A stretch of DNA of 64,000 nucleotides. Source: Ehretia macrophylla. Lineage: Eukaryota; Streptophyta; Magnoliopsida; Boraginales; Ehretiaceae. The position numbers were made by a program, and so were the translations under genes. The notes below the pieces were generated by a model. That model was given only the letters and a program-made list of their open reading frames with translations. It searched no databases and was not told where the DNA came from. Where the stretch lies: NCBI GenBank assembly GCA_037974665.1, contig CM075773.1, forward strand, positions 63,146,763 through 63,210,762. The letters run 5' to 3'. Position 1 is the first letter of the stretch; each line of letters opens with the position of its first letter. Shown here piece by piece: positions 55,316-64,000 of the stretch.

Positions 55316-58280
55316 CATGTTCAATTTTTGTAATTTCAACTCTCTCTCTCTCTCTCTTTTTGGTTATAACATTCTAATAATACTATGCATCAAAAGTGAT
55401 AGAAACAATCCAGAATGAAGTGCAACTGTATAAAGTTAAGTTAACATTAGCCAAAAGGCAAATCCAACAAACTGTCAAAAGCAACTTAGAAGTAAGTGTA
55501 AATGCTAATATTACAATGCTTGCTTCTTTTATGAATAAAAGCAAATTAGATAGATATCAAAAAGAAGATTTTGGAACATCGAGATGATTGGAATCTGAAT
55601 GCGACAGTTGATGAGTTTATCACCAGAGATGTATGGAATTGGTCAGTTAACGCTGCTTGATGTTCCGATTGAAAACAAATTAATAGGGCCATGCTCAGTG
55701 GCAAAGCCAGACACCAAGAGTTAAAAGGCAATATGTGGCAGAATCAGTAACAGAGATCAGGGATACCGATTTACACAAATTTGTTTTATATAAATTACAA
55801 AAAAAACTATTGACTTTGTGCTTAGAATCCTCAATTTGATGATAAGAAATTACAACATTTAAAAATAAAAAATTTGTAAGTATTCAAATTCGAACTGTTT
55901 AAGTAAAGACACAAAATAATCAATTAAAAATAAAAAAGAATCTAAAACTCATTCACAAAGTTTAAAATTGAAATAAATGTACAATTAAACTAGAAAAGTT
56001 TAACTTAAAAATGTTAAAAATATTCTAAAAATAAATGAATTGAAATTCATACACAATGATAAATACAAATAGTTTTCCAAATATAGAAAATAAATTAAAA
56101 AATTATTTAAGAATAAGAGAATAGAAATAGAAAATGAAGAGAGAAAAACAAGAGGAAAGGGAAAAAAATAAACATAAGAGGGTATTAAAAAAAAAAAAAG
56201 ACATTTTTTTTTCCTTCAAATTTCATGCATCCCCTCAAGTCCACTTGGCTCCACCAATGGCCATGCCAGTTTGAGTGAGTATGTGTTAAAAAAGTCAATT
56301 TCTCCCCTAAGACACCTAAAAAAAGGGTCCAAACTTCTAAATTACGACTCTCTTTTTTACAATATTGCAGAGAATTTAGGAGGAATTCTTCCGAGCATAA
56401 ATAGACAAGACAAAGTTACTTAGCAGGTTAGATGGTTACTTCTCAGTTTCCTCTACATGGAATCTTATCAGGCCAAAATGCAATCCTGTGTACTGGTCCA
56501 GAATAATATGGCTCAAGTATCACATATTTAAGTAGGGGCAGATTCAAAATTTTTGTCAGCGGGAGTAACTATTTTTTAAAAACTAAAATACATAGATATA
56601 TATATCTATTTTTTTCCGAAAAATACATAGAATTTTAAACATTTTTTTTAAGTCAGTAGGGACTGCAACCCCCATGGTTCCCCATGTGGATTTTCGCTGT
56701 ACCCAATCATGTGTTTTTGTGCATGGCTGCGTGGCTTGATAAGTTACCAACTTTTTTTCCACTTGTTTCTTGAGGAATCCCAATTGACCCCGAATGCATT
56801 TTTTGTCACTAAGGATTAGAGACCAGATCATTTGTTTCTCGAATGTGAATTTTTCTGAAGAATTTGAAGGAAAGGGGTGGAACTTACCAAATACAAAGCC
56901 AATTTGTGAAATTGGGACCAAATCACTACATGGATCATCCTCAATTGTGACAACAAGATGTTTCGGAATACAACACTCAGACTGTTCTTTTCATGTTTCT
57001 ATTTTTCCACTTACGAAAAGAAAGGAATTTAAGATATCTATGAGTAGGGCACCAAGTGAGGAACAACTATTTATAAAGATTCAACTTGGGATCAAGTACA
57101 AATTATACACTGCTCTCGGTTCCTGGTTCTTCTATATATAGCTGGATCCTCCGGAACCACAAGAATTCTTAGTTAGAATAGGATTCTAACTCAGCACTGA
57201 AAAGTTTAGGAACTACGCTAACAATAGGGATATTTGTAGAGTATGGAACTTTGAAAATGACATCCTTATCTAGATGCTTGTTGTTATAATAACTGAGTAA
57301 AGGGTATTAATGTGAATCCTGTTACTTTCTACGTATTTTTGTAAATAATACACAATCTTACTTCCCTAAAAATGCACTTTATGTCACATGCGATCTTTTC
57401 TCTGGAGGGACTTATCTTAGGCTGTATACGAATACAGTTTCAAATCATGACACAGTCAAATTAGAGTTCACAAAGTCGACTCCTTCAAACTTTTTCTCAG
57501 CTACATGGTTAAAAAACAAGTTCCTTAATACATAAAAGAGCCTAAGTGACCAAACAATTAGATGGAATCGTCGGGTAGCAACAGATGTAATAGGATATTT
57601 TGAGTTCTAACCACAATTTCAGCCTTTATTGTAACCCAAAGAAAATAAAAAAAGGAAGGGCCTCTTAGAGTTGTAACATTTAATTGGCATGCCAGAACAA
57701 GAAAGAACAAAGGGTATGGAACCTGAAACATGCCATTTTTTTTGTATTCACTTATATTCTACCCCATCCCTCATTTTTCTGAAAAAAAAAGAAGAAGAAA
57801 GGAAAGAGTAAAGAAAACCAATAAAAGAAATTGTGATTTCCATATAAAAGAATGTCTATTTGTATGTAGTACTACTCTTTATGCTTTCAATTGAGGTACG
57901 AGTGAATATATTTGTGGTGCATCCATCGCTATTCTATTTAGGAAATACGTCCTCATGATATGTGGCATCGTAGCAGGGCTCACGTGGCGCGACAGTAGGT
58001 GTCTCGTGCTCAAAAGATCGTTTTAAAGTGTGACCCCTCTATTTATGTCTCAGACAAGTTATTTTATATGACTAGCTGATAATTGGGAAGCATTGGTGAT
58101 GATTCTGCATCTTTTGTGTAGGAGTATATCTGTGAAAAACAGATTCTTAGCTACTATTGTAATTGGTTTATGGGTCAATATGGCTGCTGAATCTTATTCT
58201 GCATTAGAACACATTAGCATCAAGGTGAAATTTTATTTAATACACATCTGCTGAAGCTTTTATTGTTTTCAGTGATAGAA
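55316..58280. other. Non-coding region, nothing firmly recognised
   Basis: Has a (CT)n run at 55341-55358. A minus-strand frame at 56583-56921 (112 aa) has GFVF followed by GGTAAGTT, a possible splice donor, preceded upstream by a readable stretch (IPKHLVVTIEDDPCSDLVPI). It might be a lone exon of a lost gene; I do not recognise the protein. Otherwise nothing. Confidence 0.4.
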
Positions 58281-58776
58281 CTTTTAATCTATCAGAATTC
58301 ACAGGCTAAATTGGTGAAAACTAAAAGCAATCCATAAACTCCAACAGTATCAGAGAACAAAATTGACAACACAATTGCATTTGTGAGAGTAAACCAAATG
58401 TACTAAAAGCTGATCAAGTAAGTACTTTATGAAATAAAACTTTCTGAGTTTGTAATATTTATGAAGAAATACACAAAATTAGATTTTGTATTTAAAAGCA
58501 GCTGAACCCTTAATTAGGCTGCCTACGTACTTTGACAACAAGTGATATCAAAGATCAAGCTGCACGTAGTTCAACAATTTACATCAGAAGATCATATACT
58601 ATAAAAATTCTATTACAATTTAGCACTCTTCGTTTCTTCATCACTGATTGTTCCTTAAGAAGCTTGACAATTTGAAGCATATCAACAAGTTGTGGAGAGA
58701 TCTTAATCAGCAACTGGGCTCCAATGAATCCCGAAACGATTCTGGCATGAAATTCGAAGTGTGAAGCTCGGCCGAG
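58281..58776. other. NAC B 3' flank
   Basis: Weak homology with the NAC A flank (44990-45180) from 58281, broken by non-matching sequence at 58420-58480, then close match. This marks where the duplicated unit begins. Confidence 0.6.
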
Positions 58777-60099
58777 CTAAAAAGAATCTGCCTCAGGGAT
58801 ATCTCCTAAAAATATGCCATTCATAAAGGACATATTTTCTTCATCATTCTCTTGCAAACGTTCATATTCTACAGTAGAACTCTCTATGTCTCGGAGGATC
58901 TCAAGATTTGCTGCAGAAGCGTCAATATGCTCCGAATTGTTTTGAACCGCTTCTTCCATGGAGCTGGTGGCAATTCCATTTGAAATATGATCAGCCTTCA
59001 TATTGCTATCAAGCTCCGCAGCGCTATCTGCTAATAATATGTCTTGCAAGTTGGACGCATATATGTCCATATCATCATCATGCAATCTTTCAGAATGATG
59101 GAGGCCTTGAGGCATAATAGGATTTGCTGCAGAAGTATCAATATTCTCTGCAGGATCTGCAATAGGATGCTGTAGGTCCTCAGGCATGTAAGAATTCACT
59201 GCAGAGGCATCAACATTCACCATATCGTTTTGAATCGATTCTTCCATGGGTCTGGTGGCAGTTTCGTTTGCAGCTTCCATTACTCCATTGTTCATGTGTA
59301 CCTCTGCCTCTGCTTGTGACCCATTATTAGCATACCAAGGCAATTGAGGCAATTGTTCTATAGACATGGTCGAGTCCACTCCGAATGATTTCCTTGTACC
59401 ATAATCTGTATCGACACCAATTGTAACATGATGCTCACCCGGAAAACTCCATCGTGGTGTCTTCTCTTCTTGGGGAATATAAATCTCCTCTCTCGACTTT
59501 CTCTTGCCCAAATCTTGAGTATCAGCTTCTGATACAAGTATGATTTCAGAATTTTCTTGTTTCTTGAAGTTTTTCGATTCGTCCTTTGTAATTCTGCAAA
59601 CAACATAGTCCGTGCTTCCAATGCCTATCAAGCCATCATCCGGAAGAGAATATTCATGCATAATCCAAAGCCCTTTTCCATCAAAATCTTTCTTAGTCGA
59701 CTTAAACGTGAACATCCTTTTAGAGCCTATTTTCATTTTCGTTTTGCCTTTCACAATATCTTTTGGCGCCGTATGTCCATGCCATTTACCACAGCCCGCT
59801 GTTCGAATAACGTTCTTATTACCCTGCCTCCCAAGCTTCGACAATTTAGTAAATACATAGATAGTCTTCTTAACCTTGCTCGAATCATCGTCATCATCAG
59901 TAACTAGGATGTTCCAAGGATCATTCTCGGTAAACAAATCCCAAGGATTTGCTTTCTCCCCGTAAAGGTCTCTTTCAACGATCCCCTCCCAAGGCAATGG
60001 CTGCCTCAAAAGCCTTCTCCTCAGGAATGATAGAAGCAATTCTTGATCCGAAGGCATGAACAGAAAACCTTCAGGAATATGAACACTACTGCTGTTCAT
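58777..60099 (-). CDS. NAC transcription factor B, intact
   Basis: 440 aa from the ATG at 60099 (MNSSSVHIPEGFLFMPSDQE), stop at 58777-58779. The NAC domain (about residues 5-175) gives DNA binding and dimerisation in the nucleus: PWEGIVERDLYGEKANPWDL, VIRTAGCGKWHGHTAPKDIV, MFTFKSTKKDFDGKGLWIMH. A basic KRKSREE lies near residue 205. The C-terminal half is acidic and holds a loose repeat (DASAVNSYMPEDLQH, DTSAANPIMPQGLHH, DASAANLEILRDIES), fitting an activation region; ends GDIPEADSF. Residues YGTRKS around 240 differ from NAC A because of two nearby indels that restore the frame. Single exon by sequence, unusual for NACs. No membrane segment seen. Transcription is not shown by the sequence. 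Confidence 0.9.
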   Translation of the reverse strand: MNSSSVHIPEGFLFMPSDQELLLSFLRRRLLRQPLPWEGIVERDLYGEKANPWDLFTENDPWNILVTDDDDDSSKVKKTIYVFTKLSKLGRQGNKNVIRTAGCGKWHGHTAPKDIVKGKTKMKIGSKRMFTFKSTKKDFDGKGLWIMHEYSLPDDGLIGIGSTDYVVCRITKDESKNFKKQENSEIILVSEADTQDLGKRKSREEIYIPQEEKTPRWSFPGEHHVTIGVDTDYGTRKSFGVDSTMSIEQLPQLPWYANNGSQAEAEVHMNNGVMEAANETATRPMEESIQNDMVNVDASAVNSYMPEDLQHPIADPAENIDTSAANPIMPQGLHHSERLHDDDMDIYASNLQDILLADSAAELDSNMKADHISNGIATSSMEEAVQNNSEHIDASAANLEILRDIESSTVEYERLQENDEENMSFMNGIFLGDIPEADSF

Positions 60100-60661
60100 C
60101 TTCACTATTCCTATATTATCACCAACAAATCTCACAAATCACTCTCTTGATGTCTATAATACCGCAATAACTCACAATCTTAACTAGGTTTTGTAATGAT
60201 GAATATTGTGCGGCTAGCTAGATTGGCATACATATATATACTAGTATAACTGTAACTTGTGATGCAATCTAGTATAATGCATTAGGAAACACTATACTTA
60301 CACAAGGACCCAAATTCTTACATGGGCAGTTTGTTAATTATAAGCATTTCAGAATCCTATCTCAGATTAACTTCTTGTCTAAATTCATTCATAATTTGAT
60401 ACGCAAAACAGTGAAGAACCAAGAACATATTCAATTACATGAATGTTTACAAATTATGCATAGCCAACCGGAGGGCATTTTCGGGTTTTCGATCTTAAAT
60501 TCAACGGCCACACAATTACCCGCCAATACACAAATACAAACTCACCCACGCACCTAACAAATTCCCATGGCCTACACAATTCTTTGTCGACTATCTTGGT
60601 GATTTGGCTTATGTATCTAAATTTAGACCCTATTCTATGTTTTGTTTTCTTGAATGATTAT
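60100..60661 (-). promoter_or_regulatory. NAC B upstream region
   Basis: Presumed promoter and 5' UTR, almost the same as at NAC A. Differences include an expanded TATATATA run (60230-60240). No defined element beyond the AT-rich TATA candidate near 60230-60247. Confidence 0.4.
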
Positions 60662-60843
60662 TTCTATTTATTTTCTTGATTGAATTCACTATTTGATGGA
60701 GTTTTATTTTCTTGATTGAATTCACTATTTAATATGTTTTTAACTTCTTTTTTTTTCTTGATTTTCAATAACTTTTATTGTTCTTTTCCTGCTTTTTTTT
60801 GTGAATTTGATTAGTTGTGCGTCTTGGGTTATAATTTGTGCCA
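60662..60843. repeat. 181-bp-type direct repeat, left copy (NAC unit 2)
   Basis: Counterpart of 47501-47681. Direct-repeat partner at 61917-62097. Confidence 0.83.
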
Positions 60844-61916
60844 AAAATTGCAAATTCTTTTCTCTTTGCAAAACTGCAACCCTTTTATAAGGTCCTTCTT
60901 ACAGTCACGAAGAATTCCCCCACCTCCTATCAATGTTGAGCTTGTAAAAGCCAACAGCGGGTTTTCTGAACTTCACAATATTAGGCACATAAGACGGTGG
61001 TCTTTCATAAGAACAATAGAAAGAGGCTGCCAGATTTAACTCTCCCTTCCAATGCCATCTCTTTAAAACAAAGTTTATGCCAAGAAGTCCAACGCAATTT
61101 TTTGGAATCAGCTCTGTCTCCCCCAAGGAATTTGTTGAAAAGTCTTTCAATTTTATGAAAAACTTCCTTGGTAGGAAGGATTATCTGCATCGAATAACAA
61201 GGCATGAAGGAGAGGATGCTCGGGACTGTTGACAATCCTCGCCTTGTATTCCTAAGTGCAAGCTTCTCAAGTGAAAGATATTTGACAATACATAGATCTA
61301 CTCAGATAATTCTTTGATGTTTTTGCTTGGAATTCGTCTTCAAGATGGATCGCCCTTACGCAGTCAACGAACTCATACTTGCACGAAAAGTCCTAATGTC
61401 TCAAGTAGGGGAATGGCAACGGCTCCCAATCTTCTTTGTAGTCTTTTTCTGGGAATAAGGTTTTTAGTTCCCAACCTGTGAGCTTGTTGTTAATTTTTTG
61501 AAAAAACTCATCAAAAAGAGCAGACTTTTTAGCACCTTTGTAAAGGGGTACTCCAAGATATTTGAATGGAAATTGTTGTTGCTTGTAATCTGAAACACCA
61601 ACTATGATGCCGATTCTAGAGCTAGGAACTTTTTTTGTCCATAATTAAACCACTTTTATCTTTGTTGACTTGCTGTCTAGAGACATGTTCATAGTGATTC
61701 AGAAAATTCATCAACTTTTTAATAGCACTCTTGCTGCCATTGGAGAAGATGATTATGTCATCTGCAAATGAGAGGTGAGTAACAGAGAAAAAAGAGCCAG
61801 TCTTATACTTTAAAGCAGGGAAATTAGAGAATAATTTGTTGATGCCCTGGATAGATATTTAGCAACAATAATAAAAAGGCTTGGACATATGGGATCTCTT
61901 TACCCTGAATTATTAG
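60844..61916 (-). mobile_element. L1-like LINE fragment between direct repeats (NAC unit 2)
   Basis: Counterpart of 47682-48754. Late RT frame 61005-61235 (VFHKIERLFNKFLGGDRADS), RNase H start 60905-61150 (RKPAVGFYKLNID). The RT box SFADDIIIFSNG lies near 61740. Inactive: many stops and no 5' half. Confidence 0.8.
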
Positions 61917-62097
61917 TTCTATTTATTTTATTGATTGAATTCACTATTTGATAGAGCTCTATTTTCTTGATTGAATTCACTTTTTGATACGTTTTTAACT
62001 TATTTTTTTCTTGATTCTCAATAACTTGTATTGTTCTTTTCCTTTTTTTTTTTCTTGAATTTGATTAGTTGTGCATCTTGGGTTACCATTTGTGCCA
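61917..62097. repeat. 181-bp direct repeat, right copy (NAC unit 2)
   Basis: Counterpart of 48755-48935. Confidence 0.83.
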
Positions 62098-62859
62098 AGT
62101 TATCTTGGGCAGACTAGAAATTTGGAAGATATGATTTGAGGTGTGAATTATGCTTCTGCCAGCACTGGAATTATTTTCTCAATCGGTTTTCAATTTTGAA
62201 TTGGTAACACTGTCTTCTAATTTGTTCCGTTTAAACTATCATCATCGTTTAGTCATAGTTGTTACTTTATCAGTACTTAATCGGCTGCAATTTGCTCATG
62301 ACTAGATTGATCTGTTTCAGAGGAAGAACTAATTTAAGATTTGTCAATAAAGTAGATTAATAGGACATTTATGAAAATAATTAAAGATTTATTAACTTTG
62401 ATGTCTTTCTATATAGCACTTAATCCCTAAACATTTCTCTCTGGCTACGACAAAAATGTAGCAAAAATGACAAGACAAGTGAAAGAGCCAGCGACTGACA
62501 CATGCCAAAGCTGGTCAGAATATGGACAAAGTAGGCACCAAAAAGTCCAAATTATCCTTGATATTTAGATTTAAAAGATGTGCAAAATGATTGGTGTTGA
62601 CATATAAATAAAAAGATAAATATCATTCCATTCTCCTGTAAAACCCATATATATCAACCCGCCCCCCTGTGTTAGCAAAACTATCAAAAATTCCAACCCT
62701 CCCTCCGTCTCTTTTAAACTAACGCCGTTAAAAAATTTAGTAAAATGACATTTTTACCCTTATATTGTACAATTTTTTTCTCTTTTTTATTCTCTCTCAT
62801 CCCGTTCTTTTCATCCAAAAATATTTTAAAAAAAAAATCATCATCTTCCTAACCTCACC
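62098..62859. other. Non-coding spacer, nothing recognised
   Basis: Counterpart of 48936-49682. Confidence 0.4.
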
Positions 62860-63042
62860 CCTCCCAACCCCCCATCCCCACCGTCAACCACTCAGCCCAC
62901 CACCCCATACCCCACACCCCAGACCCCATACCCCGTTAGCCACCTTCTACCCCTTCACCCTACCCCCTATCAGCTCCACCCAGCCCACCCCATCCCACTT
63001 CAGCACGCCCATCCTGCCCTACACCCCCATGTCTGCACCCCC
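62860..63042 (+). repeat. C-rich low-complexity tract (NAC unit 2)
   Basis: Counterpart of 49683-49880, same CCCCAT/CCCAC words with indels that change the reading frame. Confidence 0.8.
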
Positions 63043-64000
63043 AACCCTTTCCTAGAAGTCAAGTTTGAACACGACAAAAATCGGACAGAGTTTCCCATGT
63101 ATTACGGACATTCCAACACTTGTACAATTATGCTCAAAGCCAACAACAAATACACAAGACAACTTCTTGAAACTCTGTTTATGCATATCATGTTAAACAC
63201 AACATTTTTCCATAATAAGTCTATACAAACCTAGCAACATTTACAATTCCAAGTCCAAAAGTAAGCTAAATGTGCTTTAGTTACATTTCCAATGTAGTTC
63301 ATAAACTTACAACTAGCTCATTTAATTTCTACAAGTCAAAAGCTATGATCCAATATGTGCACAATGAAACTTTGTTGCAAAATGAGCTATACAACTTGCA
63401 AAACATCATAATCCACATTCCTAGATCATAGCCAAAACACATGCCAACCTTTTAAGGAAACAAGCAAATTATCTTCAATCTTCTTCTTGAGGGGCTATTT
63501 CAGCTTCACCTTCACCTGAATTTGTTGAATAAATGGGGTGATCAACCACTAGCTCAGTGAGGGGGGTACGGGGAGGCTTTTGAAAACCTTTTCATGATGC
63601 ACATATGCCAAATAACATGTATAAAAGCAATAAATATACATTAAGTAGGCATTAGACAATAACAAGAAGCATGAAAGCACTCAATGAAGTAATATAAAAC
63701 TATATAAACACTCAAGTAAAGGATACGATTTCATTCCAACCTTATCACTCCCACTTCTTTCTCATTTGCGATTGCGATGTAGATAATCCCTTATATCACT
63801 AGTGGGTATACTCCAGATGTATCTCAAAATCCTACGATCTAACACCACAAGGCCTTTACCGACCAAGCGAGTAAGGGAATAGGTCGTGGAGGTCATGTAA
63901 CTACTGGCAAGCCCGCTGCCGCCCAGTGGAGACACAACACAACCGTGTCTCGATAAAAGATTGCAACCTTACGATATCACGCATTCAATCATTAAAACAT
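63043..64000 (-). repeat. Chromovirus-type LTR-like region (NAC unit 2), cut by the window edge
   Basis: Counterpart of 49881-50835: GACAAAAATCGGACAGAGTT near 63074, and the GCCGCCCAGTGG region near 63918. Confidence 0.45.

Larger units (their letters stand above)
58484..64000. repeat. NAC tandem duplication unit, copy 2
   Basis: Matches 45335-50835 and runs to the window edge. Differences are scattered substitutions and short indels. Confidence 0.92.

Noticed and set aside
1..64000. tRNA, rRNA or other structured RNA genes
   Set aside because: Only tRNA-like SINE heads were found; no complete cloverleaf or rRNA sequence was seen by eye.

Overview
The window looks like nuclear DNA from a flowering plant, most likely a dicot. 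It is AT-rich and gene-poor. The only host genes I can support are two tandem NAC transcription factor genes; NAC is a land-plant family. Almost everything else is transposon: PIF/Harbinger elements with a MYB/SANT-like partner gene, Ty1/Copia and Ty3/Gypsy elements, L1-like LINEs with an RNase H tail, long-TIR Mutator-like elements and tRNA-derived SINEs. I cannot name the species.

Layout. (1) 1-8252: an LTR-like stretch, a 34-bp minisatellite, then a Gypsy LTR remnant split by a complete but dead PIF/Harbinger element (1598-6220), ending in a piece of NAC 3' flank. (2) 8253-20160: a nest. Two head-to-head LINE fragments are interrupted by a minus-strand Copia with 142-bp LTRs, which is itself interrupted by a complete plus-strand Copia with 218-bp LTRs (9773-14649, TSD GTATT). 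(3) 20161-24400: a 1.7-kb long-TIR element with minisatellite arms, a third piece of the Gypsy LTR remnant, a second TIR element carrying a SINE-like insert, and an LTR fragment. (4) 24401-28090: a 3'-truncated Tnt1-like Copia inserted into the second copy of the 142-bp-LTR Copia. (5) 28091-35136: second copy of the LINE/Copia nest. (6) 35137-37938: end of a Gypsy element with a ~2.07-kb LTR. (7) 37939-45180: second copy of the Harbinger block. (8) 45335-50835 and 58484-64000: a tandem duplication about 13.16 kb apart, each unit holding one NAC gene, a LINE fragment flanked by 181-bp direct repeats, a C-rich tract and LTR-like sequence. (9) 50836-58480: intervening sequence with two SINEs and no recognisable gene.

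Three duplications therefore organise the window: the Harbinger block (offset ~36.93 kb), the LINE/Copia nest, and the NAC unit (offset ~13.16 kb). A scrap of NAC 3' flank at about 8060-8252 suggests a third NAC-unit remnant. NAC B (58777-60099) is the best gene model: intact, 440 aa, no intron seen. NAC A lost its C-terminal region through a 23-bp deletion. No transposon here looks able to encode all of its own proteins. I found no clearly new molecular system. The most unusual structures are the repeat-flanked LINE fragment, the foldback element with minisatellite arms, the gag-less Copia with a repeated leader, and the TATA box inside a perfect inverted repeat in the Tnt1-like LTR.
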